Below, piece after piece: positions 57,029 through 64,000 of a stretch of DNA of 64,000 nt. This DNA comes from Halobaculum saliterrae (GTDB lineage Archaea; Halobacteriota; Halobacteria; Halobacteriales; Haloferacaceae). The DNA lies in assembly GCF_009831625.1 (NCBI RefSeq), contig NZ_WUUS01000007.1, forward strand, positions 1 through 64,000, given 5' to 3'. A program made the position numbers and the translations under genes. Each line of letters begins with the position of its first letter. The stretch's first letter is position 1. A model generated the notes under the pieces. The model ran no database searches, was not told where the DNA came from, and saw only the letters and a program-made list of their open reading frames with translations.

Positions 57029-57304
57029 ATGGTTGTAGAGACTATCGCGTTCGCGCTGTTCGCCCTCGTCACCGTGGGGAGCAGTTTGGGCGTGGTCCTC
57101 GTCGAGGACGTGTGGCACTCCGCACTCCTCCTCGGGGCCGCGCTCCTCAGCGTCGCGGTGCATTACGTGATGTTGCAGGCGGAGCTGCTGGCCGCCATGC
57201 AGATCCTCGTCTACGTGGGCGGGGTCCTGATCCTCATCACGTTCGCCGTGATGCTGGTGCGCAGGGAAGCTGAACCGCAGGGAGCGGAGGTGATCGACGC
57301 GTGA
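57029..57304 (+). CDS. nuoJ: NADH-quinone oxidoreductase-like subunit J, N-terminal part (NuoJ1)
   Basis: A 91-residue membrane protein equal to the first half of bacterial NuoJ: three helices with HYVMLQAELLAAMQILVYVGGVLILI, the segment containing the pi-bulge helix of the family. The second half is encoded as a separate protein starting at the overlapping GTGA (57301-57304). First gene of the second nuo block. Split NuoJ is known in other archaeal complexes of this type. Confidence 0.93.
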   Translation: MVVETIAFALFALVTVGSSLGVVLVEDVWHSALLLGAALLSVAVHYVMLQAELLAAMQILVYVGGVLILITFAVMLVRREAEPQGAEVIDA

Positions 57305-57681
57305 GCGACGCCGGGTCGCGACCGCGGCTGAAGCTCGGGGGGCACCTGCTGCCCGGGCTGGCGGCGGTCGCGCTGTTCGCCGTCCTCGCGATCGTGTTCC
57401 TGCAGGCGTCCTTCGGGGAGCCCGCCGGGTTCCCCGAGGGCGCGTCGATCACCGCGAGCATCGGGTACGCGATGTTCAACGTCGACACGGGGATCCTCTC
57501 CGAGACGGTCGTCTCGGGCGAGGGCTTCGTCGTGGCGTTCATCCTCATCGCGATCGTGCTCGACGTCGCGATCGACGGGGCGGTCTTCCTCGCGAAACGT
57601 GAGGAGGACGGCAGGATCGGCGGCGTGCTCGCGGACGGCGGGCGGGAGATCCGCGACGCGCTCCGCGGGGGTGACGACTGA
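57301..57681 (+). CDS. NADH-quinone oxidoreductase-like subunit J, C-terminal part (NuoJ2)
   Basis: A 126-residue membrane protein with helices at about 14-36 and 78-95 and a polar tail. The VDTGILSETVVSGEGFVVAFILIAIVLDVAI segment corresponds to the last NuoJ helices. It starts with GTG overlapping the nuoJ1 stop. The extended polar region between helices (about 40-70) is longer than in bacterial NuoJ. Its stop overlaps nuoK by 1 nt. Confidence 0.88.
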   Translation: MSDAGSRPRLKLGGHLLPGLAAVALFAVLAIVFLQASFGEPAGFPEGASITASIGYAMFNVDTGILSETVVSGEGFVVAFILIAIVLDVAIDGAVFLAKREEDGRIGGVLADGGREIRDALRGGDD

Positions 57682-57983
57682 TGGTGCCGCCGCAGTACTA
57701 CCTGCTCCTGGCGGCCGCCGTGTTCTGCATCGGCGTGTTCGGGCTGCTGACGCGTCGGAACGCGCTGCTGTTCCTGATGTCGGTCGAGCTGATGCTCAAC
57801 GCGGCCAACATCAACCTCGTCGCGTTCTCCTACTACTGGGGGAACGTGACGGGCCAGACGTTCGGGCTGTTCACGATGGCGCTGGCGGCCGCGGAGGTCG
57901 CCATCGGCATCGGGATCATCCTCGTGCTGTACCGCAACTTCCACGAGATCGACGTGACCGAGGCGACGACGATGAGGTGGTAA
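57681..57983 (+). CDS. nuoK: NADH-quinone oxidoreductase-like subunit K
   Basis: A 100-residue membrane protein with three helices. The conserved Glu of the first two helices is seen in LMSVELMLNAANINLVAFSY and LAAAEVAIGIGIILVLYRN, both part of the proton pathway. The ATG overlaps the nuoJ2 stop by 1 nt; nuoL follows 3 nt after its stop. Confidence 0.95.
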   Translation: MVPPQYYLLLAAAVFCIGVFGLLTRRNALLFLMSVELMLNAANINLVAFSYYWGNVTGQTFGLFTMALAAAEVAIGIGIILVLYRNFHEIDVTEATTMRW

Positions 57984-57986
57984 CAT

Positions 57987-60038
57987 ATGGCAGGAATCTT
58001 CGACTTCGGGCCGGCCATCGTACTGCTCCCGTTCCTCTCGTTCCTGATCGCTGTCGGGACCGCCCTCTCGGGGCGTGACCTGCTGCCGAAGGGCGGCGCC
58101 ATCCCCGGGATCGCGGCGACCGCCGGGTCGCTGGTGTTGTCGGTCGCGATGGCCGCCGCCGTGGCGGGGGGCGAGGTGTACGACGAAACGATCTACACGT
58201 GGGCCGTCGGCGCCGTCCCGGGGTCGGACGGGCTCGAACTCACTTTCGGCCTGCTCATCGACCCCCTGTCGTCGATGATGCTCGTCATCGTGACGCTGGT
58301 CGCGCTGTTGGTCCACGTCTTCTCGCTGGGGTACATGAACGACGACGGGGAGACCGGGCTCCCGCGGTACTACGCCGGGCTCGGGCTGTTCACGGCGTCC
58401 ATGCTCGGGTTCGTCGTCGCCGACAACCTGCTCATGGCGTTCATGTTCTTCGAGCTGGTGGGGCTGTGCTCGTACCTCCTCATCGGCTTCCACTTCCGCG
58501 AGCCCGGGCCGCCGTCGGCCGCGAAGAAGGCGTTCCTGGTCACCCGCTTCGGCGACTACTTCTTCCTGATCGGCGTCGTCGCCGTCTTCGCGACGTTCGG
58601 CACCGCACAGTTCGTCGGCACGGAGGCCGCGCCCGGCTTCCCGGTGCTGGCCGAACAGGCGCTGGCCGGTGAGTTCACGGCGAACACGTTCCTTGGGCTC
58701 GGTACCGAGGCGTGGTTCACCGTCGTCGGCCTGCTCGTGCTCGGCGGCGTGATCGGCAAGTCCGCGCAGTTCCCGCTGCACACGTGGCTCCCCGACGCGA
58801 TGGAGGGGCCGACGCCCGTCTCCGCGCTCATCCACGCGGCGACGATGGTCGCGGCGGGCGTGTACCTCGTCGCGCGGATGTACGGCTTCTACGCCGTCTC
58901 GCCGACGGCGCTGGGCGTCATCGCCCTCGTCGGCGGCTTCACCGCGCTGTTCGCCGGCACGATGGGCGTCGTGAAGCGCGAGCTCAAGCAGGTGCTCGCG
59001 TACTCCACCATCTCGCAGTACGGCTACATGATGCTCGCGCTCGGCGCGGGCGGCTACGTGGCCGCGACCTTCCACCTGCTCACCCACGCGTTCTTCAAGG
59101 CGCTGCTGTTCCTCGGCGCCGGATCGGTCATCCTCGCGATGCACCACAACGAGAACATGTGGGACATGGGCGGATTGAAGGACAAGATGCCCGTCACCTA
59201 CTACTCGTTCCTCGCCGGGTCGCTGGCGCTGGCGGGAATCTTCCCGTTCGCCGGCTTCTGGTCGAAGGACGAGATCCTCTTCGAGACCCTCATCCACGGA
59301 CTGGACGGCCAGCCGCTCCTGCTGGTCGGGTACGTCTTCGGCCTGCTTGCGGTGCCGGTCACCGCGTTCTACACCTTCCGGATGGTGTTCCTCACGTTCC
59401 ACGGCGACGCCCGCACCGAGCAGGCGGAGTCGCCGGAGTCGGTACGCTGGAACGTGAAGGGGCCGCTGGTGGTGCTGGGCACCCTCGCGACGGTCGCGGG
59501 CGCGGTCAACCTCGCGCCGGTCCGCGTCCTCACGGGCGCGCACGTGGACTTCCTCCACGCATGGCTCGACGGCGGCTTCTCGGACCTGACGGTCCACCAC
59601 TACGCGGAGATCGACCCGTACTCCTCGGCGTACATCGGCGGCGAGCTGACGACGGTCCTGCTGGGCGCGGCGGTGTCGCTCGGGCTGGCGTTGCTGGGTC
59701 TGGGACTCGCCTACCGCCTGTACGCGGTGCCCGAGCCCGTGGAGCACACGGACAAGCTCGGCTCCGCGAAGGACCTGCTGTACGACAACTACTACCAGGA
59801 CGAGTATCAGGTGTACCTCGCGAACCGGGTCGTCCTCCCCGTCGCCCGCGCCGCGGACACCTTCGATCAGGGCGTCGTCGACGGCGCCGTCAACGCCGTC
59901 TCCAGCGTGAGCCTGTTCTCCGGCTCGCGGATCCGACGTATCCAGACCGGCGTCGTGAGTAACTACGCCGCGCTGGTGACGCTGGGACTGACGGCACTGC
60001 TTGTCGTCTTCGGGGTTCTCGGGGGGTGGTTACTGTGA
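57987..60038 (+). CDS. nuoL: NADH-quinone oxidoreductase-like subunit L
   Basis: A 683-residue antiporter-like subunit of about 16 helices with the long C-terminal lateral helix. Conserved Glu and Lys of the pump are in FMFFELVGLCSYLLIGFHF and VIGKSAQFPLHTWLPDAMEGPTPVSAL (Lys and His), with LKQVLAYSTISQYGYM after them. It forms one of three proton channels. The gene overlaps nuoM by 4 nt. Confidence 0.96.
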   Translation: MAGIFDFGPAIVLLPFLSFLIAVGTALSGRDLLPKGGAIPGIAATAGSLVLSVAMAAAVAGGEVYDETIYTWAVGAVPGSDGLELTFGLLIDPLSSMMLVIVTLVALLVHVFSLGYMNDDGETGLPRYYAGLGLFTASMLGFVVADNLLMAFMFFELVGLCSYLLIGFHFREPGPPSAAKKAFLVTRFGDYFFLIGVVAVFATFGTAQFVGTEAAPGFPVLAEQALAGEFTANTFLGLGTEAWFTVVGLLVLGGVIGKSAQFPLHTWLPDAMEGPTPVSALIHAATMVAAGVYLVARMYGFYAVSPTALGVIALVGGFTALFAGTMGVVKRELKQVLAYSTISQYGYMMLALGAGGYVAATFHLLTHAFFKALLFLGAGSVILAMHHNENMWDMGGLKDKMPVTYYSFLAGSLALAGIFPFAGFWSKDEILFETLIHGLDGQPLLLVGYVFGLLAVPVTAFYTFRMVFLTFHGDARTEQAESPESVRWNVKGPLVVLGTLATVAGAVNLAPVRVLTGAHVDFLHAWLDGGFSDLTVHHYAEIDPYSSAYIGGELTTVLLGAAVSLGLALLGLGLAYRLYAVPEPVEHTDKLGSAKDLLYDNYYQDEYQVYLANRVVLPVARAADTFDQGVVDGAVNAVSSVSLFSGSRIRRIQTGVVSNYAALVTLGLTALLVVFGVLGGWLL

Positions 60039-61567
60039 TAATCGAGGCACTCATCGGAATCACGTTCCTCGCCGCGCTGGTCGTCATGCTGGCGCCCGAC
60101 GAGTACGCAGGGAAGCTCGCGTTCGCGCTGAGCCTCCTGCCGGTCGTCGGGAGCCTGTACATGTGGGCCGGCTTCGACGCCGGCGGGAACGCGCTCATGG
60201 CCGGGAGCATCGCCTACCAGACGCAACTCGACTGGCTGACGGTCGCCGGCTACGACCTCCAGTGGTTCGTCGGCGTCGACGGCATCAGCCTCCCGCTGGT
60301 CGTCCTCTCGACGGTGCTGTCCTCGCTGGCGATCGTGTCGGCGTGGACGCCCATCGACACCCGGCAGTCGCAGTTCTACGGCCTCATGCTGTTCATGGAG
60401 GCGAACCTGCTGGGCGTGTTCACCGCGCTCGACTTCTTCCTGTGGTTCGTCTTCTGGGAGGCCGTGCTGGTCCCGATGTACTTCCTCATCGGCGTGTGGG
60501 GCGGCCCGCGCCGGAAGTACGCCGCGATCAAGTTCTTCGTGTACACGAACATCGCCAGCCTCGTCATGTTCATCGGGTTCATGGCGCTGGTGTTCAACCT
60601 CCCCGTCGGATCCTTCGGGCTGCCGGAGATCACGCAGTCCCTGCAGGCCGGGGAGTTGAGTAGCTTCGTCGGGCTCGATCCGGCGACGCTGAAGCTGGCC
60701 GCCTTCGCGGCCATGTTCGCGGGCTTCGCGGTGAAGGTGCCCGTCGTCCCGGTCCACACGTGGCTGCCGGACGCCCACGTCGAGGCGCCGACGCCGGTGT
60801 CGGTGATGCTTGCGGGCGTCCTCCTGAAGATGGGGACGTACGCGCTGTTGCGGTTCAACTTCACGATGCTGCCGGACGTGGCGACGCGCCCGCTGGTGGC
60901 GACGGTCATCGCGGCGATCGCCGTGATATCGGTCATCTACGGCGCGATGCTCGCGCTCGCCCAGCAGGACCTCAAGCGGATCGTCGCGTACTCCTCCGTC
61001 TCGTCGATGGGGTACGTCATCCTCGGGCTCATCGCGTACACGGGGCTGGGGATCGGCGGCGCGACGTTCCAGATGGTCGCCCACGGCCTCATCTCCGGGC
61101 TGATGTTCATGGCGGTCGGCGTCATCTACAACGTCACCCACACGCGCATGGTCGGCGACATGTCCGGGATGGCCGATAGGATGCCCATCACTGTGGGCAT
61201 CCTCGTCGCCGGGGCGTTCGGCTACATGGGCCTCCCGCTCATGGCGGGCTTCGCCGCGGAGTACTTCATCTTCCAGGGGGCGTTCGCCTCCACGGTGATC
61301 CCGTCGGCGCCGCTGTTCACGGCGGCGTCGATGTTCGGCATCGTCATCGTGGCGGGGTACCTCCTGTTCGCGATGCAGCGCACGCTGTTCGGGGAGTTCT
61401 CCCTCGAGACCGACTACGAGGTGCGCCGCGCGCACTTCCACGACGTGGCGCCGCTCGCGGTGCTGCTGCTTTGCACCATCGCGCTCGGCGTCGCGCCGAA
61501 CATCTTCTTCGAGATGATCACTGACGCGATCGAGCCGGTCGTCGCGGTCGTCGGGGGTGGTGCCTGA
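60035..61567 (+). CDS. nuoM: NADH-quinone oxidoreductase-like subunit M
   Basis: A 510-residue antiporter-like subunit of 13-14 helices with VFWEAVLVPMYFLIG (Glu), AVKVPVVPVHTWLPDAHVEA and LKRIVAYSSVSSMGYVILG. I chose the GTG at 60035 because it forms the common GTGA overlap with the nuoL stop; an in-frame GTG at 60026 would add three residues. Part of the membrane arm. Confidence 0.95.
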   Translation: MIIEALIGITFLAALVVMLAPDEYAGKLAFALSLLPVVGSLYMWAGFDAGGNALMAGSIAYQTQLDWLTVAGYDLQWFVGVDGISLPLVVLSTVLSSLAIVSAWTPIDTRQSQFYGLMLFMEANLLGVFTALDFFLWFVFWEAVLVPMYFLIGVWGGPRRKYAAIKFFVYTNIASLVMFIGFMALVFNLPVGSFGLPEITQSLQAGELSSFVGLDPATLKLAAFAAMFAGFAVKVPVVPVHTWLPDAHVEAPTPVSVMLAGVLLKMGTYALLRFNFTMLPDVATRPLVATVIAAIAVISVIYGAMLALAQQDLKRIVAYSSVSSMGYVILGLIAYTGLGIGGATFQMVAHGLISGLMFMAVGVIYNVTHTRMVGDMSGMADRMPITVGILVAGAFGYMGLPLMAGFAAEYFIFQGAFASTVIPSAPLFTAASMFGIVIVAGYLLFAMQRTLFGEFSLETDYEVRRAHFHDVAPLAVLLLCTIALGVAPNIFFEMITDAIEPVVAVVGGGA

Positions 61568-63075
61568 TGGAGCCACTGCTCATGCAGGCGGACCAGCTCC
61601 CGCAGTGGACCGCGCTCGCGCCGGCCCTGGCGCTCGGACTGACCGGACTGCTGCTCATCCTGATCGACAGCGTCGACCCCGACAGCTCCCGGCCGGCGCT
61701 TCTGGCCGGCATCGCGACCGTCGGGTCGCTGGCGTCGCTCGGGCTGGCCGGGTGGTTCCTCTCGGCAGGGACCGGGCAGGCCGGTACCGGCGGCGGCATC
61801 TCGCTGTTCGGCGACGCGCTCGTCGTCGACGGCATGGCGCTGTTCTTCCAGGCGCTGTTCGCCTCCGTCACGGCGCTCGTCGTGGTCGCGAGCTACGACT
61901 ACCTTCACGACCACCCGCACCGTGCGGAGTTCTACTCGCTGGTGCTGTTCGCGGCGACCGGGATGGCGCTGATGGCGGCGGCCAACTCCCTGGCCGTGGC
62001 GTTCATCGCGCTCGAGCTCGCCTCGCTGCCGTCGTACGCGCTGGTGGCGTTCCTCAAGCGCGACGCCGGCAGCGTCGAGGCGGGCCTGAAGTACTTCCTC
62101 ATCGGCGCGCTGTCGTCGTCGGTGTTCGCGTTCGGCATCTCGCTCGTGTACGCCGCGACGGGGAGCCTCCTGCTGCCCGACGTGTACGCCGCGCTCTCGG
62201 GCGGCGTCGAGGGGCTCACCGGCGTCGCGGCCGTCGGCATCCTGATGGTCGCCGGCGGCTTCGCGTTCAAGACCGCCTCCGTCCCGTTCCACTTCTGGGC
62301 GCCGGAGGCGTACGAGGGCGCGCCCGCACCCGTGTCGGCGTTCCTCTCGTCGGCCTCGAAGGCGGCCGGCTTCGCGCTCGCGTTCCGCGTGTTCGTCGTC
62401 GGCTTCCCGCTGGACGCCGGCATCGACTGGGTGCTCCTGTTTCAGGTGCTCGCGGTCGTCACGATGACGCTCGGCAACTTCGCCGCCGCGACCCAGGAGG
62501 AGGTCAAGCGGATGCTCGCGTACTCCTCGATCGGCCACGCGGGCTACGCGCTCATCGGTCTGGCTGCCTTCAGCGGCGGCGCCGGCGGCGACGTGCTGGG
62601 CGCGTCGATGGCGCACCTCCTCGTGTACGGCTTCATGAACACCGGCGCGTTCCTGTTCGTCGCGCTCGCGGAGCACTGGGGCGTCGGCCGCACCTTCGAC
62701 GACTACGCCGGGCTGGCGAGCCGGGCGCCCATGGCGTCGGTCGCCATGTCCGTGTTCATGTTCTCGCTGGCGGGGCTGCCCCCGTTCGGCGGGTTCTTCT
62801 CGAAGTACTTCCTGTTCATGGGCGCGATCGACGCCGGCTTCTGGTGGCTCGCGGCCGTCGGGGCGATCAACAGCGCGCTGTCGCTGTTCTACTACAGCCG
62901 CGTCGTGAAGGCGCTGTGGCTCAACGACGCCGTCGGCGAGTTCGAGCTCGGCTCGACGCCGACCGCGCTGTACGCCGCCATCGTCTTCGCGGCCGTGGCG
63001 ACGGTGCTGCTGTTGCCCGGCTTCGCGCCGGTCATCGAGACGGCCCAGTCGGTCGCGACGACGATCGTCCCGTAA
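61567..63075 (+). CDS. nuoN: NADH-quinone oxidoreductase-like subunit N
   Basis: A 502-residue antiporter-like subunit of 14 helices. Landmarks are FIALELASLPSYALVAFLKR (Glu), FKTASVPFHFWAPEAYEGAP and KRMLAYSSIGHAGYALIGL. Last gene of the nuo cluster. NuoE, NuoF and NuoG genes are not adjacent, so NADH need not be the electron donor; ferredoxin or another carrier is possible, as in other archaeal 11-subunit complexes. Confidence 0.96.
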   Translation: MEPLLMQADQLPQWTALAPALALGLTGLLLILIDSVDPDSSRPALLAGIATVGSLASLGLAGWFLSAGTGQAGTGGGISLFGDALVVDGMALFFQALFASVTALVVVASYDYLHDHPHRAEFYSLVLFAATGMALMAAANSLAVAFIALELASLPSYALVAFLKRDAGSVEAGLKYFLIGALSSSVFAFGISLVYAATGSLLLPDVYAALSGGVEGLTGVAAVGILMVAGGFAFKTASVPFHFWAPEAYEGAPAPVSAFLSSASKAAGFALAFRVFVVGFPLDAGIDWVLLFQVLAVVTMTLGNFAAATQEEVKRMLAYSSIGHAGYALIGLAAFSGGAGGDVLGASMAHLLVYGFMNTGAFLFVALAEHWGVGRTFDDYAGLASRAPMASVAMSVFMFSLAGLPPFGGFFSKYFLFMGAIDAGFWWLAAVGAINSALSLFYYSRVVKALWLNDAVGEFELGSTPTALYAAIVFAAVATVLLLPGFAPVIETAQSVATTIVP

Positions 63076-63234
63076 CCGGCGGGACGACCCGATCCCGTTC
63101 GGCCCCGTCCGCTTCCGTTTCCAACGTTCCGTAGCGCCGCGGTCGCTCGCGTCCCGCGGCAACGAGCGTGTCCGCCGATGCCGGGAGTCGGAGGACGGCA
63201 GGGTTTTGCCGGTCCGGACCGAGTGTCCACCGTA

Positions 63235-64000
63235 ATGCGTCGGCTGGTGCTCGGTTGCGGGACCGTCGGCAACGACATCGTCGAGTCCTTGACCGACAGG
63301 ACCGGCGACCTCCACGTGATCACCGACGACAGCGGGCGGGTCTCGGCGCTGCGCGACGAACACGTCGCCGCGCTCGAGGCCGACCCTCGCGACCCCGACA
63401 ACTACCCGGACCACGCCGACCTCGTCGTCGTCGCGGGCGCGTCGGCGACGGCGAACCTCACGGCGGCCGAGCGCGCCGGGGAGCGGTTCCCCGAGGCGGT
63501 CGTCATCGCGTACGCCGGCGACGACGCGACGGAGGCGGATCTCAGGGCGCTGCGGGAGCTGGCCGACCGCGTCATCGACCCGATCGGGGTCGTCGCCGAC
63601 CGCGTGCTCGAGGTGTCGACGGGCGCGACGGCCGACCGGCTCCGCGGGCTGGCTCGCACGCTTCGCTCGGTCGACGGCACGCTCGCCGTCGTCGCCCACG
63701 ACAACCCCGACCCCGACGCCATCGCCTCGGCGCTCGCGCTGGTTCGGATCGCGCAGTTCGCTGGAATCGACGCCGAGGCGTGCTACTACGGCGACATCTC
63801 CCACCAGGAGAACCGCGCGCTGGTCAACCTCCTCGACATCGACATGCGCCAGCTCGACCCCGAGGTCGACCCCCGCGAGGAGTTCGCGGCGTTCGCGCTC
63901 GTCGACCACTCGCGGCCGGGCGTCAACGACTCGCTCCCGATGGACATCGAGCCCGTCGTCGTCGTCGACCACCACCCGCCGCGGGAGGCGATCGACGCCA
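63235..64000 (+). CDS. DHH family phosphoesterase with N-terminal Rossmann-like domain (partial)
   Basis: The gene runs off the window, with 255 codons visible and no stop. Residues about 2-110 are a TrkA-N-like nucleotide-binding domain (LVLGCGTVGNDIVESL). The DHH domain follows, with metal motif VVAHDNPDPDAIASALAL and the DHH box VVVVDHHPP. The ATG at 63235 is preceded by a GGTTTTGCC element about 30 nt upstream. Proteins with this pairing are common in haloarchaea; substrates may be nanoRNA or cyclic dinucleotide products. Standing outside the nuo operon, it is separated by 159 nt. Confidence 0.85.
   Translation, partial: MRRLVLGCGTVGNDIVESLTDRTGDLHVITDDSGRVSALRDEHVAALEADPRDPDNYPDHADLVVVAGASATANLTAAERAGERFPEAVVIAYAGDDATEADLRALRELADRVIDPIGVVADRVLEVSTGATADRLRGLARTLRSVDGTLAVVAHDNPDPDAIASALALVRIAQFAGIDAEACYYGDISHQENRALVNLLDIDMRQLDPEVDPREEFAAFALVDHSRPGVNDSLPMDIEPVVVVDHHPPREAIDA

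Overview
This window is chromosomal DNA from a halophilic archaeon (class Halobacteria). The evidence is the very high GC content, acidic proteins with Asp/Glu-rich insertions, TATA boxes about 26-30 nt upstream of start codons (leaderless promoters), a PGF-CTERM-type surface protein, an elongator tRNA-Met with a 75-nt intron at position 37/38, and an 11-gene Nuo cluster lacking the NADH-oxidising module. A Halorubrum-like member of the Haloferacales is my best guess; the genus is inference. I see no insertion sequence, integrase, CRISPR array or plasmid feature, so this reads as stable core chromosome.

Region 1 (1-9.7 kb): the end of a DUF92 membrane protein, a GNAT acetyltransferase, a TVP38-type membrane protein, small haloarchaeal proteins, tRNA-Met(CAU), and an assimilatory nitrite/sulfite reductase flanked by a Cys-rich protein and a DUF6360-like protein. 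HpcH/HpaI aldolase, DUF1684 and a surface protein follow. Region 2 (9.7-19.3 kb): threonine synthase, sucCD, a quinone oxidoreductase-like protein, mutY, zinc-finger proteins and a class III aminotransferase. Region 3 (19.5-31.3 kb): a MgtC/DUF4010 membrane protein, an AI-2E-type permease, a PadR regulator, amphi-Trp protein, coxB divergent from a CtaA-CtaB fusion, a SelW-like protein, a methyltransferase, an ABC-2 exporter, a KDPG aldolase and a VOC protein.

Region 4 (31.3-48.1 kb): stress protein, lipoproteins, DUF2071 protein, inositol-phosphatase-type enzyme, S9 peptidase, macro-domain protein, aspartoacylase-like protein, beta-carbonic anhydrase, an OYE-family flavoenzyme, a Hel308-type helicase, a two-gene cobalt-type nitrile hydratase, and ribH-aspC. 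Region 5 (48.2-64 kb): a TIGR03663/Agl23-type membrane glycosyltransferase, purK-purE, the nuoA-B-CD-H-I / J1-J2-K-L-M-N respiratory complex genes, and the start of a DHH phosphoesterase.

Together the genes describe aerobic, respiring metabolism: Nuo-type proton-pumping complex, succinyl-CoA ligase, cytochrome oxidase subunit II and heme O/A synthesis, plus assimilatory nitrite reduction and purine, riboflavin and threonine synthesis. The most unusual items are the nitrile hydratase whose alpha subunit carries a fused activator-like domain and a His-rich tail, the compact CtaA-CtaB fusion, and several dyads or direct repeats at promoters (nuo operon, nuoJ leader, MgtC gene, sucCD, and a 15-bp dyad near 4.26 kb). 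Family names with DUF numbers are from memory and were not searched.
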